NCBI GenBank assembly: GCA_003481005.1
Contig: QUKC01000006.1
Location: 82,825-146,824 of the forward strand
Length of the DNA stretch: 64,000 nt
Reading direction: 5' to 3'
DNA from: Firmicutes bacterium TM09-10
Lineage (GTDB): Bacteria; Bacillota; Clostridia; Lachnospirales; Lachnospiraceae
Part shown: positions 8,488 through 16,383 of the stretch, one piece after another
Position numbering within the stretch: position 1 is the stretch's first letter
How the letters are laid out: each line of letters starts with the position of its first letter
The notes under the pieces: generated by a model
The model's input: only the letters and a program-made list of their open reading frames with translations
Database searches by the model: none
What the model was told of the DNA's origin: nothing
Translations under genes and position numbers: made by a program

Positions 8488-10278
8488 TTATCTGCCGAAC
8501 TGCATATCGTTGTTGCCGGAAGTGGTCTCCCACATTTCAAGCATGTTGATCGGATCGTTGTAGTCTGCCAGCCAGCCTTCACGAGCGAAGTCGAACTGAC
8601 CGTCTTTTCTCTCGTTCAGGAATACGGACCACTCACGAGTCTCAACGGTTACGTTGATACCGATCATAGCGAAATCCTGCTGGATTGCTTCACCGATCTT
8701 AACATTACCTTCGGAATCGTTGGTCAGGTAAGTCATGTTGATCGGGGTATTTGCGGAAAGCATGCCGCTTTCATCGAATTCATAGCCAGCGCTCTTTAAC
8801 AGCTCGATTGCTTTCTCTGTGTTGCCCTCCATATCAGTAGGATTGAAGTAACCAACGTTCTCTTCATCCGGATAGGTGTAAGCGTCATCATTTGCTCTGA
8901 ACTCACCGCCATTGCCATCGCTCATGCCGGTAGGAATGAAGGTGTTGGCAACTTCCTGGTTTGCCTGTGCGATCGCGTCAACGATATACTGACGGTCGAT
9001 CAGCAGGGTGAATGCTTCTCTCATTGCTGCAGCCTCTTCAACCGTCTTGCCTGCAAACAGCTCGCTGTTTACATTGAAACCGCAGTAGTAAGTTCCCAGA
9101 GTAGGGATCTTGTGATATTCAGGGGTATCCTTAACGGTAGCCATCATATCGGTAGGAATGGTATCTGCAAACTGCAGGGAGCCATCCTGGAATGCATTGT
9201 AAATTGCTGTGTCATCAGAGCTCAGCATGAAGTTGATCTTTGTCAGGGAAACCTTGTCAGCAGCCCAGTAGTTGGGGTTGGGCTCATAGGTCATGGACTC
9301 GTTATGCTTCCACTCGGTCAGTACGAACGGGCCGCTGCCTACGAAACCAGCTTCCAGTGCCCATGCACCGGGGTTGGTGTCAGCGCCGTCAGCAGCTTCT
9401 ACAGCCTGCTGGGGTACAGGATAAAAAGCAGGGAATGCGCACAGGTCAAGGAAATATGCGCAAGGTGCGTTCAGATGAGCAGTAAAGGTCTTGCCGTCTT
9501 CGCTTGCTTCGATATCCAGAGTGCCGTCATCCTTAGTTGCAAATACGGAGCACAGGTAAGAATAGTCAGCAGCTGTGTTTTCATCTGCCAGACGGTTCCA
9601 GCTATACAGAACGTCATTTGCATCCAGAGCTTCGCCGTCAGACCATTTTAAGCCATCCTTCATCGTGAAGGTATAGGTCATACCGTCTTCGCTCATTTCA
9701 TAGGAATCTGCCAGTTCAGGAACCAGCTGACCGTTCTCATCGTATGCGAACAAGCCGGAGAAGTTCAGGATTGCCAGGCATGCACCGTCAACAGTAGAGT
9801 TCAGAGCGGGATCCAGCTTGTCAGGCTCAGATGCAATCTGAAGATCCAGGGTGTTGGTAGGAGTCTTTGCAAAACCGAAGTACTTAAAGCCGAACAGGTT
9901 GGAATAGATGTTCTCTACATCGGTCTTCTGCAGGTAGCTGTCGTTGTAGTAGTACAGCGGAACAACTGCCCAGGTGTTCATCAGCTCGTCCTCAGCCTCA
10001 TGCATCAGCGCTTCACGCTTTACAAGATCTGTCTCCGATCTGATCGCAGCGATTCTTGCATCATAATCCTCCCATGCCGGAGCAGCTTCGCTGCTGGGTC
10101 CATGCTCACCGGTTGCTGCTGCAGTGTCTGCTGCTTCAGTGGATTCTGCTGCAGCGGTGTCTGCTGCTTCTTCTGTTGTTGCTGCAGGAGCGCTTGTATC
10201 AGCTGCTGTGGAACCACAAGCTGCCAAAGAAGCGGTCATGCAAGCTGCCAGCACAAGTGCCAGATACTTCTTTTTCAT
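8488..10278 (-). CDS. oppA: Oligopeptide-binding lipoprotein OppA (importer 2), apparently circularly permuted
   Basis: Solute-binding lipoprotein of importer 2, 596 residues, start preceded by AAAGGAGGAAGACATT. Signal peptide with lipobox LAAC (Cys21), then an Ala/Thr/Glu linker to residue ~68. Residues ~69-139 (EDYDARIAAIRSETD, AEDELMNTWAVVPLYYYND, SNLFGFKYFGFAKT) match what is normally the C-terminal end of OppA/DppA. The usual N-terminal start (LQIASEPDKLDPALN) follows at ~146. The protein stops right after GWLADYNDPINMLEMWETT...NNDMQFGR, exactly where the missing C-terminal segment would normally begin. Last gene of the B-C-D-F-A operon; the 98-bp gap from oppF shows no clear promoter. 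Confidence 0.92.
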   Translation of the reverse strand: MKKKYLALVLAACMTASLAACGSTAADTSAPAATTEEAADTAAAESTEAADTAAATGEHGPSSEAAPAWEDYDARIAAIRSETDLVKREALMHEAEDELMNTWAVVPLYYYNDSYLQKTDVENIYSNLFGFKYFGFAKTPTNTLDLQIASEPDKLDPALNSTVDGACLAILNFSGLFAYDENGQLVPELADSYEMSEDGMTYTFTMKDGLKWSDGEALDANDVLYSWNRLADENTAADYSYLCSVFATKDDGTLDIEASEDGKTFTAHLNAPCAYFLDLCAFPAFYPVPQQAVEAADGADTNPGAWALEAGFVGSGPFVLTEWKHNESMTYEPNPNYWAADKVSLTKINFMLSSDDTAIYNAFQDGSLQFADTIPTDMMATVKDTPEYHKIPTLGTYYCGFNVNSELFAGKTVEEAAAMREAFTLLIDRQYIVDAIAQANQEVANTFIPTGMSDGNGGEFRANDDAYTYPDEENVGYFNPTDMEGNTEKAIELLKSAGYEFDESGMLSANTPINMTYLTNDSEGNVKIGEAIQQDFAMIGINVTVETREWSVFLNERKDGQFDFAREGWLADYNDPINMLEMWETTSGNNDMQFGR

Positions 10279-10375
10279 AATGTCTTCCTCCTTTAAAGAT
10301 AGATAATGAAAAATAATATATACCCAAACAGTCCGCTAAATCTGCGTCCTGTCCAAGCGTCAAAATTACTGCCGG

Positions 10376-11356
10376 TTATTTATTCCAGCATGCTACCTGA
10401 TGTCCGTTGCCGCGATCTGTCAAGGACGGGCACTCCTGTGCGCACTTTTCCGTGGCATAGCGACATCTGGTACGGAATGCACAGCCGCTTGGCATGTGCA
10501 GAGGGCTCGGGACATCCCCTTCGAGAACGATTCTCTGCCGTTCCTTTGCCATCTTCGGATCCGGATAGGGAACTGCACTTAAAAGAGACTGTGTATAAGG
10601 ATGCATGGGATTGTCATTTAATTCATTGGAATCTGCGATCTCCACGATCCTGCCCAGATACATTACTGCAATTCTGTCAGAAATGTGATGGACAACCAGC
10701 AGGTCATGGGCAATGAACAGATAGGCAACTCCCAGCTTCTCCTGCAACTCCTCAAACATGTTAATCACCTGTGCCTGAATGGAAACATCCAGTGCACTGA
10801 CTGCTTCGTCACAGACGATAAATCTCGGATTGGTGGCAAGTGCTCTCGCAATACCGATACGCTGTCTCTGACCGCCGGAAAACTCATGTGCATAACGGGT
10901 TGCATGCTCTGCATTCAAACCGACCAGTTCCATCAGATGCAGGATCTTGTCTCTTCTTTCCCCTCTGGAGGTGTAAAGCTTGTGGACATCCAGAGGCTCG
11001 CCGATGATATCTTCGACTGTCATACGAGGATTTAAGGAAGAATAGGGATCCTGGAACACCATCTGCATCTGCCTGCGCATATGCCCTATGCTCTTTTCAT
11101 CCACTCTCTCCCCATCGAAAAAGACGTCACCGGAGGTCGGTGTATACAGACGCAGCAGAGATCTCCCTACTGTCGTCTTGCCGCAGCCGGATTCTCCTAC
11201 CAGACCGAGAGTTTCCCCCGGCTTGATGGAAAAGGATACGCCGTCCACCGCTTTTAAGGGTGTGGTTTTCATAAATCCGGTTTTGATCGGGAAATACTGC
11301 TTTAAATCCCGTACCTCCACCAGATATTCGCTTTTGTTTTTTACTTCTTCGCTCAC
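10376..11356 (-). CDS. oppF: Oligopeptide ABC transporter ATP-binding protein OppF (importer 2)
   Basis: Second ATPase of importer 2, 326 residues. Motifs: Walker [11 protein letters not shown]-loop [13 protein letters not shown], signature FSGGQRQR, Walker [13 protein letters not shown] and H-loop IAHD. It ends with the peptide-transporter cysteine motif [15 protein letters not shown]. The start overlaps the stop of oppD in ATGA, so translation is coupled. Walker B has DEAVSALD in place of the more common DEPVSALD, which keeps the catalytic Glu. Confidence 0.94.
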   Translation of the reverse strand: MSEEVKNKSEYLVEVRDLKQYFPIKTGFMKTTPLKAVDGVSFSIKPGETLGLVGESGCGKTTVGRSLLRLYTPTSGDVFFDGERVDEKSIGHMRRQMQMVFQDPYSSLNPRMTVEDIIGEPLDVHKLYTSRGERRDKILHLMELVGLNAEHATRYAHEFSGGQRQRIGIARALATNPRFIVCDEAVSALDVSIQAQVINMFEELQEKLGVAYLFIAHDLLVVHHISDRIAVMYLGRIVEIADSNELNDNPMHPYTQSLLSAVPYPDPKMAKERQRIVLEGDVPSPLHMPSGCAFRTRCRYATEKCAQECPSLTDRGNGHQVACWNK

Positions 11357-12354
11357 TGTCTGCCTCCTTTTTCTTCCTCCATGGCTGCCTTTACGTTCAG
11401 CCAGCAGGATGCGAAATGACCGTCAGGCATTTGCATTTCCGGCGGCTGCTCTTCGATACAGATCTTCATCGCTTCCTCGCAGCGCGGGCAAAATGCACAG
11501 CCCTTTGGCATATTTAAGAGGTTGATCGGTGTTCCCGGAATCGGGATAAGCTTTTCGCCGATTCTGTCCACATTCGGAATGGAACGCAGCAGACCTTTCG
11601 TATATTCATGGTGCGGACGGTAGAAAATGTCTTCTGCCGTACCTCTTTCACAGACTCTTCCGCCGTACATAACGATAATTTCATCGCACATGTCCGCGAT
11701 AACACCAAGATCATGGGTTACCATGATGATTGCCATGCCGAGCTTTTTCTGCAGGGACTGCATCAGCTCCAGGATCTGTGCCTGGATCGTAACATCCAGG
11801 GCGGTCGTAGGTTCGTCTGCGATCAGGATATCAGGCTCACAGGCCAGCGCCATTGCGATCATGACACGCTGGCGCATACCTCCGGATAATTCGTAGGGGT
11901 ACTGCTTCACACGCTTTTCCGGTTCGTTGACACCAACCAGAGTCAGCATCTCAATGGCTCTTGCTTCCGCCTCTTTCCCTTTTCTGTCCGTGTGAAGTTC
12001 GATGGCCTCCTTTAACTGGTTGCCCACCGTAAATACCGGATTTAAGCTCGTCATAGGATCCTGGAAAATAATAGAACAGCATTTTCCACGGAACTCCCGC
12101 ATCTGCTTTTCAGAGAATGCTGCAATATCCTGTCCTTTGTAGAGGATTTTGCCTTCTGTAATGCGGCCGTTCTTTTCCAGAATACGCATAATGGAATACG
12201 CGGTTACGGATTTGCCGGAACCGGATTCGCCTACAATACCGAGGATTTTGCCTTTTTCCAGGTTAAATGTAACACCGTTGACTGCCTTGACCTCTCCCTT
12301 GTCTGTGTGGAAGGAGGTATGCAGATTCTGCACGGAAAGGATATTCTCACTCAT
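11353..12354 (-). CDS. oppD: Oligopeptide ABC transporter ATP-binding protein OppD (importer 2)
   Basis: First ATPase of importer 2, 333 residues. Walker [10 protein letters not shown]-loop [12 protein letters not shown], signature LSGGMRQR, Walker [13 protein letters not shown] and H-loop VTHD are all intact, with the C-terminal cysteine cluster [15 protein letters not shown]. It begins 4 bp after the oppC stop and overlaps oppF by 4 bp, so C, D and F are one tightly coupled unit. Confidence 0.95.
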   Translation of the reverse strand: MSENILSVQNLHTSFHTDKGEVKAVNGVTFNLEKGKILGIVGESGSGKSVTAYSIMRILEKNGRITEGKILYKGQDIAAFSEKQMREFRGKCCSIIFQDPMTSLNPVFTVGNQLKEAIELHTDRKGKEAEARAIEMLTLVGVNEPEKRVKQYPYELSGGMRQRVMIAMALACEPDILIADEPTTALDVTIQAQILELMQSLQKKLGMAIIMVTHDLGVIADMCDEIIVMYGGRVCERGTAEDIFYRPHHEYTKGLLRSIPNVDRIGEKLIPIPGTPINLLNMPKGCAFCPRCEEAMKICIEEQPPEMQMPDGHFASCWLNVKAAMEEEKGGRQ

Positions 12355-12358
12355 GTTC

Positions 12359-13441
12359 TTACCTCCTTAATTTCGGGTCAAATGCATCCCGCAGGCCATC
12401 GCCCAACAGGTTGAATGCCAGGGTGATCAGACAGATCATGCCGGCAGGGAATAACAGTTTGTAGGGATACTGGGTGATTCCGGCTCTTGCCTCGTTTGCA
12501 AGGGAACCAAGAGACGGCATCGGAGCCTGCACGCCCAGACCGATAAAGCTTAAGAAGCTCTCTGTAAAGATCGCAGACGGAATCTGCAGCGCTGCTGCAA
12601 TGATGATAACGCTGACGATATTGGGCAGGATGTGACGGCGGATAATTCTGGAATCCTTCGCACCGCTGACTCTCGCCGCCAGAATGTATTCATTCTGTTT
12701 TACGGTCAGAATCTGACCGCGGACCATACGCGCCATGCCGGTCCAGTACAGCAGAGCAAATACGATAAACATGGAGATCATGTTGGTACCGATCTTCTGC
12801 AGCGCCGGAAATGCGTCGACATTGATAATCTCACGCAGTACGACAGACAGAAGAACCACCATCAGCATATCCGGCAGGGAATAAATGATGTCCACGATAC
12901 GCATCATCACCATATCCACCTTGCCGCCGAAATAACCGGAAACACTTCCGTACACAACGCCGATCAAAAGGACGATCACTGCTGCAAACAGACCTACCGT
13001 CAGAGAAACCCGGGTTCCGTAAATCACACGGATGAAATAATCCCGTCCCATGCTGTCCGTTCCCATGATGTGAGGGAACACTTCTCCGCCCTCTGCCATA
13101 TAGGCCAGCTCTTTTTCGGAATAGGTAAAGGGTGCCATGTTGCCCGCCGTCTTATCACGGCTGCCATTTACGGTAATGATCTGGGAATATTTATAAGGTA
13201 CCACATGGGGTACGATCAGAATCATTGCAATAATGACGATCAGGGCAATCATACTGCCAACTGCCAGCGGATTTTTCATCAGCTTGCGTATACCATCTTT
13301 AAAGAAGGATACCGATTCGCTCATAACATCCTGCTGTCTTTTTTCTTCATCGGTTGCTTTTTCAAATTTTTTCAGATCCACCTGAAAGCTCAAAGGAGAT
13401 TTCTTGGGCATCTGATCCACGCTATTGGTTTCGCTGCTCAT
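12359..13441 (-). CDS. oppC: Oligopeptide ABC transporter permease OppC (importer 2)
   Basis: Permease of importer 2, 360 residues from the ATG at 13441, preceded by AAAGGAGGAAGC; the frame is open further upstream but lacks a better start. A hydrophilic cytoplasmic head of ~60 residues precedes TM1. The outer TM1-TM2 loop (IITVNGSRDKTAGNMAPF) is moderately long but lacks the ~200-residue insert of the first importer's OppC. The core starts at IMGTDSMGRDYFIRV and ends LGDGLRDAFDPKLRR, as in other OppC. Confidence 0.93.
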   Translation of the reverse strand: MSSETNSVDQMPKKSPLSFQVDLKKFEKATDEEKRQQDVMSESVSFFKDGIRKLMKNPLAVGSMIALIVIIAMILIVPHVVPYKYSQIITVNGSRDKTAGNMAPFTYSEKELAYMAEGGEVFPHIMGTDSMGRDYFIRVIYGTRVSLTVGLFAAVIVLLIGVVYGSVSGYFGGKVDMVMMRIVDIIYSLPDMLMVVLLSVVLREIINVDAFPALQKIGTNMISMFIVFALLYWTGMARMVRGQILTVKQNEYILAARVSGAKDSRIIRRHILPNIVSVIIIAAALQIPSAIFTESFLSFIGLGVQAPMPSLGSLANEARAGITQYPYKLLFPAGMICLITLAFNLLGDGLRDAFDPKLRR

Positions 13442-13455
13442 TGCTTCCTCCTTTC

Positions 13456-14367
13456 TTATTCCAGTGTGATTCTGGGGTCGATCAGCTTGTAAACGATATC
13501 GGTAATCAACGTCATCGTAACCATCAGGGTTGCCAGGAAAATCGTCGTACCCATGATCATCGGATAATCGCGGTTTGTAATACATTCTACGAACTTGGAG
13601 CCGAGACCGCCGATCGTAAAGATGGACTCTACAACGAGAGAACCGGTCAGGATGGAGGCTGTCATCGGACCGACATAGGTAATAACCGGAATCAGGGCAT
13701 TTCTCAGGGTGTGCTTAAAAATGACCTTCCACTGTGCCACTCCCTTCGCCCGTGCGGTACGGACATAGTCCTGACCCAGTGCATCCAGCATACTCGTCTT
13801 GGTCAGTCGGGTGATGTAGGCCATGGGATATGCAGCAAGGGCAATCACCGGCAGCACGTAGTTCTGACTGGAGGAGCTCCATACCGGAATCCATTTCAGT
13901 CGAATACAGAACACCAGCAAAAGCAGGGTACCCAGTACAAAGCTGGGAAGAGAAGTAAACAGTGTGGAGAAAAAGATGATCAGTCTGTCCGGCAGCCTGT
14001 TTCTGGTCAGAGCCGCGATGCTTCCCAGCACTACGCCGGAAATCAATGCTACCAAAACTGCCATGCCGCCAAGCTTTGCAGACACTCCAAACGAATTGAA
14101 GATCGTCGTTTTAATCTCTCTGCCGGTCTTTGCGGAAACGCCGAAATCACCGTGCAGCAAATTGTTCAGGTATAAAAAGAACTGCTCCCAGACAGGCTTA
14201 TCCAGATTAAAGCGCTGTTCCAGAACGCGTCTCACCTCATCTGAGATTGCTTTCTCTCCATCGAAAGGACCGCCGGGAATTGCGTTCATCGCAAAAAACG
14301 TAATGGCACAGACAATGAACACGGTCAGGATCGCAAGCAGTACTCTCTTCACAACATACTTTGTCAA
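13456..14367 (-). CDS. oppB: Oligopeptide ABC transporter permease OppB (importer 2)
   Basis: Permease of importer 2, 303 residues, six likely membrane segments. TM1 is MTKYVVKRVLLAILTVFIV, followed by RFNLDKPVWEQFFLYL in the first outer loop. The docking loop is TARAKGVAQWKVIFKHTLRN, and the family tail is DPRI. It is the first gene of the B-C-D-F-A operon and has a roughly 135-nt leader with an unusual hairpin. Confidence 0.94.
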   Translation of the reverse strand: MTKYVVKRVLLAILTVFIVCAITFFAMNAIPGGPFDGEKAISDEVRRVLEQRFNLDKPVWEQFFLYLNNLLHGDFGVSAKTGREIKTTIFNSFGVSAKLGGMAVLVALISGVVLGSIAALTRNRLPDRLIIFFSTLFTSLPSFVLGTLLLLVFCIRLKWIPVWSSSSQNYVLPVIALAAYPMAYITRLTKTSMLDALGQDYVRTARAKGVAQWKVIFKHTLRNALIPVITYVGPMTASILTGSLVVESIFTIGGLGSKFVECITNRDYPMIMGTTIFLATLMVTMTLITDIVYKLIDPRITLE

Positions 14368-14440
14368 ATGTCAACACTCCTTTTCTTTCGCACATCCGTC
14401 CGGTAAATACACTTATTCGCTACAGGCGGACATTATGCTT

Positions 14441-14498
14441 AAATAAAAATCCCGGGCAACAAGACCCTCCTTTGGGTTCGTTACCTGCCGGGCTTTTT
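14441..14498 (-). promoter_or_regulatory. Terminator-like hairpin in the leader of the second opp operon
   Basis: On the minus strand the transcript from 14511-14539 would immediately fold AGCCCGGCAGGTAAC against GTTGCCCGGG with an inner ACCC/GGGT pairing, followed by ATTTTTATTT. That is the form of a premature terminator before oppB. The plus strand also carries a T-run, so part of its role may be bidirectional termination. Confidence 0.5.
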
Positions 14499-14510
14499 TT
14501 ATTGGTAAAA

Positions 14511-14539
14511 ACTATATCATAATTTTCTGCTTCTTTCAA
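14511..14539 (-). promoter_or_regulatory. Sigma-A promoter of the oppBCDFA operon
   Basis: Minus strand TTGAAA (14539-14534), 17-bp spacer, TATAGT (14516-14511). Confidence 0.75.
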
Positions 14540-14575
14540 GTATTTTTTTCGTTTTATCATGTCGAAATAATTTCC

Positions 14576-14615
14576 AAAAAAAACGACCGGAATTTTATTT
14601 TTCCGGTCGTTTTTC
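14576..14615 (-). terminator. Terminator after pepF
   Basis: AACGACCGGAA with its complement TTCCGGTCGTT around an AT-rich loop, followed by a run of T on the minus strand; also T-tailed on the plus strand. Confidence 0.85.
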
Positions 14616-14663
14616 ACAAAATTCATCCTGTTTTGAGGGTGCTTTCTCCCTGTTGACTGCTGT

Positions 14664-16340
14664 TTAAGCGTGAAGTTTTTTCTCCAGCTTCTCTACGATT
14701 TCTTCAAAATATCCGTCTTCAAACGGAACCTTTAAGCCACATTCCCGCAGCATTTCAGGATAAAATTTGGAAGCAGACAATCTGCAAAGCGCAAGGTAGC
14801 TCTTCCATGCCTCTTTATAATCCTCATCCATCCACACCTTGTACTGGAATGCGCAGCTCTGTGCCAGTACATAGTCAATATAATAAAACGGGCTGTTGTA
14901 AATGTGCTGCTGTTTCTGCCAGAATCCACCCCTGGAAAAGAACGGATCCTCTTCATAATCCAGATGGGGCATGTAGATTTTTTCCAGTCTGCTCCACTCC
15001 CGGCGACGTTCCTGCGGTGTCAGCTCCGGATTCTCATAAACGATATGCTGGAACTCATCCACCATTGTTCCATATGGAATAAACCGGATCGCATCCTCCA
15101 GCTGCATGCTTAAGAAGTCCTTTTCACGATCTCCGAAAAATTCCTTCATCCACGGATCCGTGAAAAATTCCATCGACATGGAGTGGATTTCCGCAGTTTC
15201 CATCGTGATGTCCGCATGCTCCATGATGGGATCCTGCCCGGACAGATAGCCCTGAAATGCATGTCCGCATTCATGCGTGATCACGTCTACGTCGCCGCTG
15301 GTTCCATTAAAGTTTGCAAAGATAAAGGGAGAATGATACTGGTACAGATAGGTCATATAGCCGCCCTGTTTTTTATCCTTTCTGCCGAACACATCGAAGA
15401 GCTCATTCTCCATCATGAAATCGAAAAATTCTTTGGTTTCTGGGGACAACTCCGCATACATCTTCTGTCCGCTCTCCAGAATTTCCTGTGCAGTGCCCAC
15501 CGGATCGGGATTGCCTTCTTTGAAATAAACCTCATTATCGATATAAGAAAGCTTCTCCAGACCGAGGCGCTTTCTTCTGATCTCGTGTACGCGCTCCGCA
15601 AACGGTACGAATACTTCCTTCACCTGTCGGCGGAAATTCTCGACATCGTTTCTGTCGTAGCTGTTACGGTTCATTCTGTAGTAGCCCAGCTGGATATAAT
15701 TGTCATAGCCCATCGCCTTTGCCTGCGCAGTGCGGTTTTTTACCAGCTTGTCATAAATGTCATCCAGTTCATCCGCAACTGTCATAAAGTAATCGCTGTA
15801 AGCCTTCCATGCCTGTCTTCTTACGGTTCTGTCGTTTCCGGTCAGATAGGGACGCAGCAGGGACAGATTGCATACCTGCCCGTCAAACGGAATCTTCGCG
15901 GACGCAATCAGCTTATTGTACTGAGTCGTCAACGCGTTTTCCTCCTGCATCAGGCCGATAATGCTTTCGTCCATACTCTTGATCGCATTGTCCATCGTCG
16001 CAAAGGCAACCTTGCCGATCTTTTCTTCCATAAAAGAACGATACGGCGATTCGTACAGGGCGCGCTGATAATCGGTTGCCAGACTGCTCAGCATCGGCGC
16101 TGTCTCATCGTAATAATCCTTTTCTGCCGCGTAAAACGGATCTGCGGTATTGCCGTCGTGACGGATTTCCGCAAGCGTCATGGAATCCATCATATTCTGA
16201 TAAACCCTATAATATTCCTGATGGATCTCCCAGAGTTCTTCTCCGCTTTTTGCTTCTTTGACCCGCTTGGTCAAACTTTTAAACTGCTCCGCTGTTTTGT
16301 CATAATCGACCCTTTTATAGGGCATGTCTTTGAACTTCAT
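14664..16340 (-). CDS. M3-family oligoendopeptidase (PepF-like)
   Basis: Cytoplasmic zinc metallopeptidase of the M3 family, 558 residues from the ATG at 16340 (GGAGAG upstream). The catalytic zinc motif HECGH is at about residue 355, with ETAEIHSMSMEFF about 25 residues later supplying the third ligand Glu. The N-terminal ~150 residues are helical. It probably trims imported short peptides, which fits the neighbouring peptide importer. It follows the permease gene by 43 bp, so it may be the last gene of the GntR/ABC operon as well as having its own promoter. No signal peptide. Confidence 0.88.
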   Translation of the reverse strand: MKFKDMPYKRVDYDKTAEQFKSLTKRVKEAKSGEELWEIHQEYYRVYQNMMDSMTLAEIRHDGNTADPFYAAEKDYYDETAPMLSSLATDYQRALYESPYRSFMEEKIGKVAFATMDNAIKSMDESIIGLMQEENALTTQYNKLIASAKIPFDGQVCNLSLLRPYLTGNDRTVRRQAWKAYSDYFMTVADELDDIYDKLVKNRTAQAKAMGYDNYIQLGYYRMNRNSYDRNDVENFRRQVKEVFVPFAERVHEIRRKRLGLEKLSYIDNEVYFKEGNPDPVGTAQEILESGQKMYAELSPETKEFFDFMMENELFDVFGRKDKKQGGYMTYLYQYHSPFIFANFNGTSGDVDVITHECGHAFQGYLSGQDPIMEHADITMETAEIHSMSMEFFTDPWMKEFFGDREKDFLSMQLEDAIRFIPYGTMVDEFQHIVYENPELTPQERRREWSRLEKIYMPHLDYEEDPFFSRGGFWQKQQHIYNSPFYYIDYVLAQSCAFQYKVWMDEDYKEAWKSYLALCRLSASKFYPEMLRECGLKVPFEDGYFEEIVEKLEKKLHA

Positions 16341-16383
16341 ACGCACTCTCCATTCCCCTGATAGATTTGATTTTGCAGACAGC

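Noticed and set aside
14420..14626. 68-codon frame on the minus strand over the oppBCDFA promoter and leader
   Set aside because: It begins inside the pepF terminator, upstream of the promoter, and has no ribosome site; the promoter and hairpins explain the sequence better.
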